The notes under the pieces: model-generated
The model's database searches: none
Told to the model about the DNA's origin: nothing
Seen by the model: only the letters and a program-made list of their open reading frames with translations
Translations under genes and position numbers: made by a program
Source of the DNA: Lunularia cruciata
Taxonomy: Eukaryota > Streptophyta > Marchantiopsida > Lunulariales > Lunulariaceae
Direction of reading: 5' to 3'
NCBI GenBank assembly: GCA_948567375.1
Contig: OX419758.1
Coordinates: 60,331,001 to 60,395,000, forward strand
DNA: 64,000 bases
In this document: one piece after another, positions 47,138-58,360 of the stretch
Numbering within the stretch: position 1 is the first letter of the stretch
Layout: the number at the start of each line of letters is the position of its first letter

Positions 47138-48760
47138 CTACTGGTCGAACTTGTTGCTTGTTGCCATGCTCACCACAAATGTTGAAGCTCTTGAGGGTAT
47201 CATACCCAACTTCTTCATCAACCTTTCTGACATGGCATTCACTGCTGATCCTCCATCAACCAATGCATCCTTGATGTTGTGACCATTCACTCTCACATCA
47301 ATCTTGGAGGCATATTCACAAGCTTCCCATGGTGCTGGCTTGGCATCCACCACCCCCATTGATATTGGAACTTTTGCCTTCTTCTTCTTCTTGCTCCTTG
47401 TAGAACTCAAACCACCTCTAAGCTCCTTTCTCAAGGTAGGGTTCAAAGCAATTAATTGGCCCACTGTGATGTTAGCCTTGTGACTACCAACATCCTCCAA
47501 CACATTGTAGTTCCATTGTTGCTTGGAGATCAAGAAGTCCTCCATCCCCAACTTCTTCCTTGGAGTCTTTGTTGTTGATGGTGTTGAGGTGCGAGTGCTC
47601 CTAGTAGACATAGGAGTATCCTTGCTTGAAGTAAATCCTTGAGAAGAGTGAACATCCTCTGCAAAACGAGCTCTCTTCTTCTCTTGTGCCAAAAGCTCCA
47701 AATTAGGACCCTTGGAGTTTGAGCACTCTCCCTTCTCATACTTGCTCTCAACCACATCTATGGATGCTATCCCCTTACCTTTGTTGGGATTAGGAGCCAC
47801 TTGGGTTTCACTACCTCCCTCTTTCCCTCTATTGGCTCCCTCATAACCCCTTCCTCCATGGTAAGTGGAATTTGGGCAATTCCTTTGGATATGGCCTCTT
47901 CCTCCACAACCAAAACAATTTCTATCATTGAAATTGTTGGCTGGTTGGCCTCCTCTATATGGATAGTTTCCATAACTCCTAGGTCCTCTCCCTACATTCT
48001 GATCCACCTCTCTCTTCTCCCATAGTTGCACCACATTGATCTTGAGATCCGCAAGTTGTTCTGTGATGGTTTGGAGTGGATCTTTTGGTGGAGGTGCAAG
48101 AATTGGAGCAACTACTACTTGTGGTGCAACCCTTGTCACCAAAGTATCAGAAGTTCCACCATACTTGTAGCCTTGAGGAGGATGCACAACCTCCTTCACC
48201 ACCAAATCACTCTCATCCCCTTCCAAACTCTCCTCCATACGAATTGCGATCTTGATAGCTTCAACCTTGGAAGAAGGTTTCTCATATCTCACCTTGCTTC
48301 TAATTTGTGGTCTCAATCCTCCCACAAAATTCTTGGTGAGCATGGCCCCTATGCCAATCATTGTAGTCTCCACATCATCCCCACCCTTCCTCAACACTAT
48401 GCGAAATCTGGACTCCAACTTTTCCACTCTTTCCACATAGACCCTCACTTTCTCTCCATCTCCTTGCTTGAGAAATGTAACCTCACTCATCAATCTCTCA
48501 TAACTCTCATCAGGAAGAAAGTTCTCAATGAGTGCTGAAGTCAAAGTCTCCCAAGACTCCTCTTCCCCCTCTCTCCTCTCTCTCTTTTGGTATTCTGACT
48601 CATACCATGTAAGTGCTGCATCCTCAAAGAAATCTGGTAATAATGAGGCCCACTCATTCTTCCTCCTCTCATTGTTTCCTATGCAAGCTCTCTTGAAGTC
48701 TCTCACAAAGGCCTCCACATCTTCTCCATCCTTGCCAAAGAAAACCGGAAGTTTCCCCAT
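47138..48760 (-). CDS. Gag and first half of protease of element C
   Basis: 540 codons from an ATG (MGKLPVFFGKDGEDVEAF). A retrotransposon capsid domain covers about residues 15-180 (ALTWYESEY at 49-57). A zinc knuckle has C282, C285, H290 and C295. The C-terminal part carries the aspartic protease active site (DALVDGGSAVNAM, catalytic D502). The frame stops at residue 540, three codons after ATSNK, while the protease continues in the -1 frame in pol. Gag forms the particle that packages the RNA. Confidence 0.95.
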   Translation of the reverse strand: MGKLPVFFGKDGEDVEAFVRDFKRACIGNNERRKNEWASLLPDFFEDAALTWYESEYQKRERREGEEESWETLTSALIENFLPDESYERLMSEVTFLKQGDGEKVRVYVERVEKLESRFRIVLRKGGDDVETTMIGIGAMLTKNFVGGLRPQIRSKVRYEKPSSKVEAIKIAIRMEESLEGDESDLVVKEVVHPPQGYKYGGTSDTLVTRVAPQVVVAPILAPPPKDPLQTITEQLADLKINVVQLWEKREVDQNVGRGPRSYGNYPYRGGQPANNFNDRNCFGCGGRGHIQRNCPNSTYHGGRGYEGANRGKEGGSETQVAPNPNKGKGIASIDVVESKYEKGECSNSKGPNLELLAQEKKRARFAEDVHSSQGFTSSKDTPMSTRSTRTSTPSTTKTPRKKLGMEDFLISKQQWNYNVLEDVGSHKANITVGQLIALNPTLRKELRGGLSSTRSKKKKKAKVPISMGVVDAKPAPWEACEYASKIDVRVNGHNIKDALVDGGSAVNAMSERLMKKLGMIPSRASTFVVSMATSNKFDQ

Positions 48761-48775
48761 CTTAACCCCTCACTA

Positions 48776-48822
48776 TCTTTCTTTTCTCTTAATTTTTTTT
48801 TTCTCTTTTCTTTTCTCTCACT
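48776..48822. other. Purine-rich tract before gag of element C
   Basis: On the element strand, an almost pure A/G run of about 45 bases lies just before the gag ATG. It may be an internal polypurine tract or part of the translation leader. Confidence 0.4.
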
Positions 48823-48995
48823 CTATTACTAATAGAGTATATACATGACTAACACCATCTGAGAATAATCCACTCTAGGGAACACAAAAGGTTCAGGTTG
48901 CTCCAAGATTTCTATAGCAACATCAAATCCTAGAGTGCATATTAATCTAACTCTCATGGATAGTTTATCCATAAGTTGAAAGATTATCTCCATCA

Positions 48996-49469
48996 CTAAT
49001 CTTGAGAACTAGCTGATGAAGGTGGTAGTATTTCTGTAGCTGTACTAAGACTCTCTCCAAGATCCTTCACCAAAGTTTCCAAAAGTGCTTTTACTCCACT
49101 ACACTCATGTCCTTTTGGAAGTCCTTCAACTCCACAAACCTCACACAACTCCTTGGTCTTAGATCTTCTCCCTCCCAATCTTGGTGAAGAAGGTCCAACA
49201 TGCAAACCCAAGTCAAGTAAGCCTCTCCTTTCCCTCAATCTCTTGCTCTCAAAGGTTAATGGACATGAACTTGCCTTATGTCCCTTCTCTCCACATAGAA
49301 AGCACTTAGACTCACTCTTTCCTCCAAGTGGTGTAGGTTTTTGGATCCTCTCAACACTCTCTTCAAATTCTATTGTAAACTCTCTTTTCCTCAAATCCAC
49401 CCCTACAATCACCTCAAACCCTTGGGGAACCTTGCATAATCTCAATTTCCACTCTTGATGACCCTCCAT
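48996..49469 (-). CDS. Extra CCHC zinc-knuckle ORF upstream of gag in element C
   Basis: 157 codons from the first ATG (MEGHQEWKLRL). A perfect knuckle lies at C56, C59, H64 and C69, and a second cysteine cluster (CEVCGVEGLPKGHEC) follows at about residues 100-115. The part before the knuckle (GFEVIVGVDLRKREFTIEFEE) resembles the segment that precedes knuckles in plant retroelement nucleic-acid-binding proteins, but the match is weak. The frame just upstream (49630-49442) also looks coding in another frame, so the ORF may have been longer before a frameshift near 49480. It lies 235 bp before gag and is separate from it. Function unknown; nucleic acid binding is inferred. Confidence 0.7.
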   Translation of the reverse strand: MEGHQEWKLRLCKVPQGFEVIVGVDLRKREFTIEFEESVERIQKPTPLGGKSESKCFLCGEKGHKASSCPLTFESKRLRERRGLLDLGLHVGPSSPRLGGRRSKTKELCEVCGVEGLPKGHECSGVKALLETLVKDLGESLSTATEILPPSSASSQD

Positions 49470-50056
49470 GTTCCCAAAGATGAATCTAAACACTCAAACA
49501 TGCTTTTTGTTGATCTCAAACTTCTCATGCATGAGATCTCCACTCTGCAGAATTGACCCTTCCTCACAATGTCACTCAAATCTCCCAACGAATATATCAC
49601 AGTCCTCTGAAATTTTCCACACTTGATCACAACTCTAGGGCGTCCCTCCCTGCAAAATTTAAGATCTTTTCATCGAGCCATTTGGCCTAGACACCTTTCT
49701 ATTCAGCACCCATATTTCAGATTTGGTCTGAAAACCACCCCCCTCACTTCAAAAACTCATAACGCACTGCGCAAAAATGATCTCTCTCTAATTTTTGTGG
49801 CACCAGGTAGGATACAATGCACTGAATTTTCTTGGAAATTTTCATGACAATTCACTAAAAATTGAAGAAATGGCAGACTCTGTACAATTTTCCAGAGAGC
49901 ATGCAGTTGCGGGAGCACTTTACCCTATCAACTTTCAAAATTTCTAGCCCAGTGCGCATAGAAGCTCTCTCAATAATTTTAAGTGTGCTAACTGAAAGAT
50001 AACCCAAGCTATCATGTGTAGAAATCTCAAGTCCAGATGTCAAACTTGAGATTTTG

Positions 50057-50101
50057 CCCAAAATCACCTTAATCCCCAAAATCACCTTAATCCCCAAAAT
50101 C
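50057..50101. repeat. 18-bp tandem repeat in the element C leader
   Basis: CCCAAAATCACCTTAATC is present 2.5 times in exact tandem (50057-50074, 50075-50092, then half a copy). It lies between the primer binding site and the CCHC ORF. Confidence 0.9.
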
Positions 50102-50325
50102 TGCAATCCACCTCACACAATCTCTCCAATTCCTCTCATGTGTACAAGATGTACAAAATCACCTCAAAGACATCATAATGAACTACAGGGTATACAAATG
50201 GATCTTGGTTCTCTAACATAAGTTCAGCCCTCTCCTCTCCTAATGTTCTCTCCAAGTGAGCTCTCATAGCCTCCTTCTGCCTAATGTAGAATTGGACGCG
50301 GAACATTATCTTGCCTTCTAGAGAG

Positions 50326-50343
50326 GTCCCGGCAACGGAACCA
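50326..50343 (-). other. Primer binding site of element C
   Basis: Four bases after the 5' LTR the element strand reads TGGTTCCGTTGCCGGGAC. This resembles TGGCGCCGTTGCCGGGGA, the complement of the tRNA-Asp 3' end used by Athila-type elements, with four differences. It is unlike the tRNA-Met-type sites of families A and B. Confidence 0.7.
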
Positions 50344-50347
50344 AAAA

Positions 50348-51039
50348 TGTGAGCCGGCCTGTCTCTCACTCAGGATAAACCTCTGATGGCTATTATGGTA
50401 GCGCACCATGGACTAAGAAGGCAAGGAACCCCAACTCCATCATACTCCTCCAAGGCTAACACTCCAAGACTCAAGACATTGCTCACTAGAGAACTCAATG
50501 AGAGAGAGATAGTTGCAAATGAAAGGATGATAAGTACCTCCTCACTCCTTGTTTATATACTTGTGAAATAGTTACGTACCAAAGTTACTAATTACCGTAG
50601 TAACTCAAGTTACTAGACTAAAAGTCAAGTAAAGTCAAAAAGTAGAAAGGAATATCCATTCACATGGGCATATTCCCCTAAGCATGTGGTCTTATCTTGA
50701 CCCAACCACTAAAGCAAGGATTCCTTCACATGGGCTATCCTTGGACTAAAGAAGAATCCAAAACAAAAAGGCTTGCGGGCCCAAGAGTTCTCAACTCTTT
50801 CCCCAAAGCCAAACACCTAGGAATAATACCAAGTCAACACACTAAAATCCAAAATAGTGGTGCTCATCTTTTCTACTTCCTCTAAAGTAAGGTCCCATCT
50901 ATCTTAGCTATGACTAACTTTAGCTAACCATGACTAATATAGAACCATCCTTTATCTCTATATAAATAATATCTCTTAAGTACTTGTAATACCAAGCTAA
51001 ATATCACAATACCACACACATGCACAAATGGGTGTTACA
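50348..51039 (-). repeat. 5' LTR of element C (692 bp)
   Basis: Same ends and length as the 3' LTR. Two substitutions separate them: A/G in CTATTATRGTAGC (near 50396) and A/G in AAAATARTGG (near 50860). It contains the presumed promoter. Confidence 0.97.
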
Positions 51040-51140
51040 AACCAAAGCTCATGTTAAGCATTTTGGAGTTTACCCACATTCAAGTGTCTCAATATGATCT
51101 TCCATTCTCCTATTTCTCTCCTTGGTCTTGGTCTTTTACA
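51040..51140 (+). repeat. Family B 3' LTR of element B, right part
   Basis: AACC (51040-51043) repeats 43191-43194 and is the 4-bp target duplication of element C. The following AAAGCTCATGTTAAGCATT and the end GGTCTTGGTCTTTTACA match the ends of the other family B LTRs. Confidence 0.92.
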
Positions 51141-51379
51141 TAGGCTAACTTTGGAGCTCTACAAACCCAACTTTTCTTGATCCAAGACCTTGACATCTTT
51201 AATCAAGTTATTTACATGAAATATTTGCACATAGATATAAGACTTACTCACCAACAATACTTGGAATTTTCATAGATTGATTCAAACTAAATTTGAGATG
51301 TGATCAAGATCCCAAACCTAACTATTATCTCCACATCAACACCTTGATTTCAAGTCCTTTGACTTCCATCAATCACATT

Positions 51380-51974
51380 TGTAATCTTTTGAGGATAGGG
51401 GACCTAAAGAGAAATATAGAAGAAGAAATACACAATTGCACACTCAACCTTTGATGCCCCAAAGAAGCACATTGATTGTATTATATAGCATAGGAGACTC
51501 CTCCAAAGGAAGCTCCACCCTTGGATTAGATACATGGATTGGTGATTGTAAGTAAACTTTGCCTTTAGATTGGTTGCATGCATGGGTGATATGTTGGTTC
51601 TGATCTTATCCAATTGGTCAAACCATTTTTGACCAAAGGGAATCTTTAGAGAATCTTCATATAGGAATCTCCAAATTGCATGGGTGAGGTACCATAGGAA
51701 ATCTCTCAATGAAACAAACCTAGAATGGAGGGAAAGGCTAGCTTGTTTTCTATTGGGAGGAATCTATACATTTTTTAGGCCTAATTCATTTGTTAAGGCC
51801 TCTAAAATTGGCTCTAAAGTTTCTAGGCTATTTTTGGCTCTTGCACTATTAGCAAAAGTACTCTTTTGGTGACACCTTTATTTGATCTACCAAGCCCATC
51901 ATACATAACATCCTTCTAGATGTTACCGAGCTAATTTTCAACTCTAGATGATATATCTAGCTATTGGCATTACA
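51380..51974 (-). repeat. 3' LTR of element G (short form)
   Basis: It starts TGTAATCTTTTGAGG and ends GGCATTACA on the plus strand, 595 bp. It lacks the 156-bp duplication. Confidence 0.9.
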
Positions 51975-51989
51975 ACCTCCCCTCTTTTA

Positions 51990-54900
51990 AGATGCAACAT
52001 CCTTGTTGCAAAGTTGTTGCTCAAAAGGTTTCACTAACACCGGTGCATTGGCCAAGTTGGCTATTAGCTCCCCATGTTGCCTCATACAATGAATACACTT
52101 TCTAATGTACAAGATGTTCCACATGTAGATAGCGAGTACCCCGGATGCACTTTTGAAGAATGCATTTGACTTCATATTCCTTTGTGTCATCAATGAGTGT
52201 TGGACAAGGTCAAATCTCTTGTATAGAAAGAAAGTGGTATGGTTGGGATGCATGTTTTTTTAGTAAGGAAACATGGAATGTTGGATGAATCTTCATGTGT
52301 GGCAATAGCTCAAGGTGGTAGGCCATTGGGCCAATTTGATGAAGGATGGGAAAAGACCCAATAAAATGAGGTCTGAGCTTGCAAGGCCAACTAATTTGAG
52401 GTTAGTTATTGATAACCAAACTTGATCCCCAACATTGAACTCCATGTGCCGCTGATGTGCATTTGCATACTATTTTGTTGATTCTAGGCGATCTACAACA
52501 TGTTTTTGGTGTTCTCCACTCCGTGTTGGATTTTTGAAACAAAAGTGTTGACAACATCCACCTTGGTATCCACCGGGTGGATCTTCATCAAGCTTGAAGG
52601 TGTGAAAGGATGCTCTCTATACATGAGGAAGAATTGTGTAACTTGTGTGGATGCATTCATTGAATTGTTGTACAAAAATTCCACTAGTGGAAGTAAGGTG
52701 TCACACTTTTCTTGCTCTTCTACGGTGAAGCCCTAGAGCATGTCCTCAAGGGTGTGATTAGCCTGATCTATTTGGCTATTGATCTATGGATGGTAGGCTA
52801 TGGAAATGGCCAATTTGGTTTTGAACAAACCAAAAAGTGTTCTCCAAAACAAATTGGTGAATTGAGCGCCTTTATTGGTGATAAGCACTTGAGATAGACC
52901 ATGGTGAGAAAAGATTGCATCTAATTACAGTTGAGCTAATTGTGGAGTAGTCATATCCTTGGTGGTAGGATGCACATCAATCATTTTGTTGAGTTAGTCC
53001 ACAAAGACTACAATGGAGTCAAACCCTGAGGTGGTCTTGGGCAATTTGCAAACGAGATCCATGCTTAATTGTTCCCAATGTTGTGTAAAAGTGAGAAAGG
53101 GTTGAAAGGAACCCTATACAAACTTGATTAGAAGCTTTATTTTGTTGATAGAGTAGGCAACTTTGAACATAATCTATCACATTGTCACTCATCTTGGGCC
53201 AGTAGTTATGGCATTTGGCTACATCCAAGATCTTGTCCACTCTTATATGACCTGCAATGGTGGAATCATAACATTCAACTAAGATGGTGGTTTTTATATC
53301 TGTGTCATCTGAGATCCATAACCTACCATCACAAAAAGTGAGTCCTTGGGTATTAGTTATGCCTTTGGGTGATCAAGCTCATACAGTCTATGGGTCAGCT
53401 TTTGTAGCAACAAGCATCCTTGGCCAGAATTCAAGGTTCATCTTGACCTCTACCACCAAATTGTTTACCATAAGCATTTGAGTGAATGTATCGGCAAGTT
53501 GCATTTTGCCTTCCACATATGTGATCATCATGTTGAACCTTTGTCTCCACTTTTCCCCCCAAATCTATTGATGAGATAGATCTTTCTTTGTCTTGAGGTA
53601 GACTAGAAGTTTTTGGTCTATCTCCACTACAAATGCCTTCTTGCCAAGATAGTGCTATCAATGCTTGGTTGCTAGGATAATGGCCAACTCTTCTCATTTG
53701 ATGGGTGATAGTTACATTCTGCCAGTAATAGTTTCCAAGAGAAATATGAAACTAGGTGCCATCTATCATGCCACTCTTGTTGTAAGACTACTCCTATTGC
53801 TATGCTTGATGCTTATGTAACCAACTTGATTGGACGTTTTAGATTATACCATTTCAGGATTGGTGCTTGTAGTAATGCATCTTTCAATTCTTGAAAGGCC
53901 AATTCTTGTATGGTTTTTCACATTCACTTCTTCCCCTTGCCAAGTAGTTTCGTTCAAGGTTGTGCCACCTTGGAGAAGTCTTTGACAAATTGCCAATAGA
54001 ACCCCATCAATCCCAAGAAACTCTCGAGTTGAGTTTGATCTTTTGGAGCATTCATTTTTGAATGACATTGATTTTATCTATTAGCACTTGGATACCTTCT
54101 GCACTTACTCTGTGCCCCAAGTAGCCTACTTCAGACTTGACAAATTCACACTTCAAGAGTTTGGCATACAATTGATTTTGTTGTAGAATCTAGAGAACTT
54201 CTTGCAGATGTTGTGTTCCCTAATTGTCCTATTGTAGACAAGGATGTCATCTAGGAAAACAATAACAAATTTATCCAAACATGGAAAAAATATATCATTT
54301 ATCAAACTCATGAAAGTGGCCAACGTATTGGTGAGGCCAAACGGCATCACCAAGTACTCAAAGTGACCATATCTTGTTTGGAAGGCAACCTTGTGGACAT
54401 TTTCCTCCGCAATCCAAATTTGGTTGTAATCACTCTATCGATCAAATTTGGTGAAGTGTTTTGCCCCCATTGAGTTGATCAAACAGGTCATCCATGTGAG
54501 GTAAGGGGTATTTTTTCTTTGTTGCTTGCTGATTTATGCACCAATAGTCAATGCACATGCACATTGTACCATCCTTTTTCTTCACAAATAAGACATGAGC
54601 CCCATATGGTGATACGTTGAGTTGACTAAACCCTTTTTGCAGCATATCCTTGATTTGATCCTTACACTCCTCCAACTCATGAGGTGATAGACAATATGGG
54701 GCCTTACAAGGAGGTGCCTTCTTGAGAATATATAGAGGTAATTCTTGCATTTATGTTCTCTTTTTAACTCCAATGATCTTCCATTGGCGAGTTCTCATTA
54801 CTTTCTTTCTCTGATTGATTGTGGGTTGTAGTGCTCCATCCATGGCATACATAGGATTGCATCATAACAAGCTAAGCATATCACTTGCCACTCAATTGCT

Positions 54901-55184
54901 TCTTGATACTCTCCTATAGAGAGTGCTACCTTTCTAGGTAATGACTCAATCCTTTCTATCTACTCATTAGGTAATTTTACTTCCTCATTCTCATCCTTCT
55001 CTAGATCCATTCCCAACCTTATTGCAATAGAGAGAGACAAGAAATTCTTTATTGCTCTAGGGTCTATCAATACTCTCACTTGATTTACTTCTAAGACTCT
55101 ATTTACAACAATCAGTTGTGAACTTATCTGTCTTAATCTCTTCGCACTTGTCCTCTTCCTTCCCCAAATATTTTTCTTTTCCAT
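51990..55184 (-). pseudogene. Pol remnant of element G
   Basis: A protease fragment (VLIDPRAIKNFLS) lies at 55184-54960. Reverse transcriptase runs from 54750 to about 54150 and keeps VMPFGLTN and FLDDILVYN. RNase H remnants are near 53900-53450. Integrase runs from about 53240 to 52480 (zinc region VAKCHNYWPKM, CLLYQQNK, then FLYNNSMNASTQV near the C-terminal half). A chromodomain remnant lies at about 52200-51990. Many shifts and stops separate the pieces. The closest relative in the window is element A. Confidence 0.85.
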
Positions 55185-55559
55185 TGAGCAAGTAAGGTTG
55201 CAAGGTATATGTACTAGTGATCTTTGTTTTCCAAGGTGATTTCTGCATCCTCCTCTTCAATTCTTCTCTCTATGTTATTCAAAGATCACATGTATGGGAG
55301 TCGCGTGCCTCTAGGAAAACCAATGTGAAAACTGATTATGGGGTGTCCAAATTGGCCACAATTGTAACAATGATGTTTTTCTGCCCAAGTCCCTTCCTCT
55401 TGTGGAGCCCTGTCTCTCCTTTCTTTGACCCGTCTCCGTTCTCCTTGGGGCGGTCATGCTCCTTGTTCTCTACATTGAATATTACACAATTCCAGAGGGA
55501 CTGGTCCACTAGAGTGTTGTGTTTTAGCCCGGTAATGTTGAGTTGAGATGACTCCTTCA

Positions 55560-56330
55560 CCTCCTCCTAGAGCCCCTACTATTCTATGAGCACAAGCAAT
55601 GGCTTCAAAACCATACAAGGATTCTTTACCATTACTTATTGGCGGATTCTCTTTCAACCCTTGTTTGAAATTTTCTAAAGCTTTTGTTGGAATTACGTTG
55701 GTTATTGCAACCTATCAATCAAGGAATGTCTCCACTTATTCTTGTACATTGTTCTTTTACTTCAACTCCCATAGTTGGGTTTGGGCCATCTGCACCAAAT
55801 CCACCGATTGGAAGTTCTTTAGCAGCCTTTCTTGCATGACCATCCAAGTGATCTCCCTTCCTTCTTCCAATATTGATCATTCATAAGCATCATACCATGT
55901 GAGAGCTTTATTGGTCAAGTACCCACATGCAAACATGTTGGCAAAACAATTTGTAATTTCTATTGTGAACAATCAAAAGTACCAATTCATTCTTGAAATC
56001 CAATTCTCCATGATTCCTATGGAATGTTGTCTCTTGTAAGGCTTGATGTTGCATGTATTCTTCATCCATAGCAACAATATGGCCTCATGGTCGACTGGGG
56101 CTGGTGTCCTAGGCATGAGTGACTCTCCACGTGCTTTGGCCACTAATATTGGGTTTTGGGATGACTTCTCTTCATGCATTGCCTGATCATTCTTGAAGGT
56201 ATGTACTTGACTTTGCAATGCTTCCATGGTCATCCTAATTTCCCAAAACTCATTCAACATTCCTTGCATCAACTCTTGCAATTGTGGATCTATGATTATT
56301 ACATACATCATTGCTTAATTTCTACTTCTT
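55560..56330 (-). pseudogene. Gag remnant of element G
   Basis: An open stretch of 112 codons at 56311-55973 begins MMYVIIIDPQLQELMQGM and contains a helical segment (TMEALQSQVHTFKNDQAM), like the start of chromovirus gag. The capsid continues in broken frames to about 55560. Confidence 0.65.
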
Positions 56331-56900
56331 ATTTTAATAGATGGTTAATATGATCACTTGAGATGGAGCACAAGCTATTAGAACTACCATTGGGACTTTA
56401 AAGGTTATCACTCATTGATAGTATTCTTCACCAAAATTGTGTACTACAAAATTCCTAAACATTACTTTTGGTCTAACCACATAATGAATTTCTACTTCTT
56501 GAGTGTTGAAAGAGAGAGTTTCTAGTATATCCAAATCCATCATCACAGAATATACATTGTCAAATCCCACTCTCTATTATAGATCACCACAAGCAAAATC
56601 ATCGGGTTGGTGAATTCATCACTATATCCATAAACTCTGCTCCAAAATTATAAACAAGATACACTCTCACTTGCTCACCCTAGATGTACATAATCTTGAT
56701 GTGGAATGGATTCAAGAATAGAAAGAGGAGTGTTGGATATTGTCCTCTTGGAACCTCCATTCCATCCTTCTCTTGCACACTCCTAACCTATTGATTACAC
56801 TATGGTGTCTCTCCTCAAGATTTACTCAATCTTAGTAGCCCATGTTCTTCCAAGAGGGGTGATCCACTCTCTTGGATCAAACCACTTGCTCTAATACCAT

Positions 56901-57503
56901 TGTGATCTTCCAAGGATAAGAGACTTGAAGAGAAACATAGAAGAAGAAACACATAATTTCACACTCAAGCTCCGATGCCCCAAAGGAGCACCTTGACTAT
57001 ATTATATAGCAAAGTGGACTCCTCTAAAGGAAGCTCCACCCTAGGATCAGATACATGGATTGGCAACCTGTAAGCAAGCTCTGCCATTAGATTGGTTGCA
57101 TGCATGGGTGACATGTTGGTTCTGATCCTATCTGGTTGGTCAAACCATCTTTGACTAGAGGGAATCTTTAGAGAATCTTCTTATAGGAATCTCCAAATCA
57201 CATGGGTGAAGTACCATTGGAAAGCTGTCAATGAGAAAAACTTGAGGGGAGGGAAAGGCTACCTTTACTTTTCTCTATGGAATTTGCACATTTTTGAGGC
57301 CTAATTCATCCAATTAGGCTTCCAAAATTAGCTCTGAAGTTTCCAAGCTATTTTTAGCTCTTGCTCTATTAGTATAAGTACTCTTTTGGTGACACCTCTA
57401 TCTAATCTAATCTACCCTGCACATCATACATGACATCCTTCTAGATGTTACCAAGCCAATTTCAAAAAAAATCTAGATGATTTGTCTAGCTATTGGTATT
57501 ACA
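56901..57503 (-). repeat. 5' LTR of element G (short form)
   Basis: It starts TGTGATCTTCCAAGG and ends GGTATTACA on the plus strand, 603 bp. It is followed on the element strand by the primer binding site at 56899. Confidence 0.9.
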
Positions 57504-58360
57504 CATTAGTCTCAAATCCAACCAAACTGTAGTTGTTTTTGAAAGTCCTTCAACAATCATTTGTCTTTTCTCCAAGTCAATTGACAACTTGAGAAGCTAT
57601 CAAGGAACTCTAGGAATCCTCTAAATTGTACACCTTAGTGCAAAAACAATCCTTCATTTCTTGCATTGATCACTACCCACTCAAATGTAATGTGTTTTGT
57701 TTTTAGATTTTAGCTTATCTATCTTCTCTCCAATGGTGGTTTTTTCATCCAAATGGACTTGGGAAGATCTCCAAACATACAAGGAGTTGACCTTATATCA
57801 GAGTCAACTTTGTGTACTTTAGACACTTTGCAACTCCTCCTTTGACACTTGGACCTCCAAGCTACACCTTCAAGATTGCATTTTTTGCCCAAAATTGATA
57901 TTTTATCCAAGTCACATATCTTTCTTGTTTATAATCTTTGATCATGGTATACATCCAATTTTTTGTGACACTTGAGAGGTTGTTTCTACCATAGATATTG
58001 GCTTCTAAGCACTTTGAAGGTCAATTTGGAGAGCCAAACAACATTTTTTTGGGCAAAAGATCAATTTTGGTGGAACCAAAGGTAAGCTTTTGGAGCAATT
58101 ACATTTTTCATTCTATCACTATGGAAATTTTAAGGTTAATCAAGTTGTGCATTTCTTTGCTAAAGTCTTGGCAAGGTCACCTTCAAGAAACTATGTTTCT
58201 TGCGCTTTGTAGGTCAAGATATGTGTTTCCCATTGATCTAGGAACTACATGTTTAGTCCATAATGTTGACCTACCTAAACTAGGGTGTGTCTCTTGATTG
58301 TTCTTTCAAGAATTATTGCTACAATTTTGAGATTGTAGCAATGGCAGAGTCTATATGTAT
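57504..58360. other. No gene seen; left flank of the Copia relic
   Basis: AT-rich sequence without a domain or a clear LTR. It continues the sequence left of element G (51141-51379) across the CATT insertion site. It may include a decayed Copia 5' LTR and leader, because Copia gag-like codons begin soon after. Confidence 0.4.

Larger units (their letters stand above)
43195..51039 (-). mobile_element. Element C: complete, young Ty3/Gypsy retrotransposon without chromodomain
   Basis: It is 7845 bp long, with 692-bp LTRs that differ at two positions (0.3 per cent) and a 4-bp target duplication AACC. In element order: 5' LTR (51039-50348), primer binding site, leader with an 18-bp tandem repeat, a CCHC-protein ORF, gag-protease, pol and 3' LTR (43886-43195). 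All catalytic residues of RT, RNase H and integrase are present. Pol ends without a chromodomain. The element organisation and primer type resemble the Tat/Athila side of plant Gypsy elements rather than chromoviruses, but that placement needs a tree. Confidence 0.95.
51380..57503 (-). mobile_element. Element G: decayed but full-length family A chromovirus
   Basis: It has two short-form LTRs (51380-51974 and 56901-57503) and between them gag, protease, reverse transcriptase, RNase H, integrase and chromodomain remnants. CATT stands on both outer sides (51376-51379 and 57504-57507). The primer binding site at 56899-56883 reads TGGTATTAGAGCAAGTG. The polypurine tract is AAAAGAGGGGAGG next to the left LTR. 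The LTR pair has many differences, so the insertion is old. Confidence 0.92.

Noticed and set aside
48026-48538. 170-codon open frame on the plus strand opposite gag of element C
   Set aside because: It is antisense to a clearly coding gag frame, has no recognisable domain and is explained by codon bias of gag.
50326-50343. tRNA-like 3' end near the element C LTR as a tRNA gene
   Set aside because: Only the 18-base acceptor-side match exists, four bases from the LTR. It is a primer binding site.
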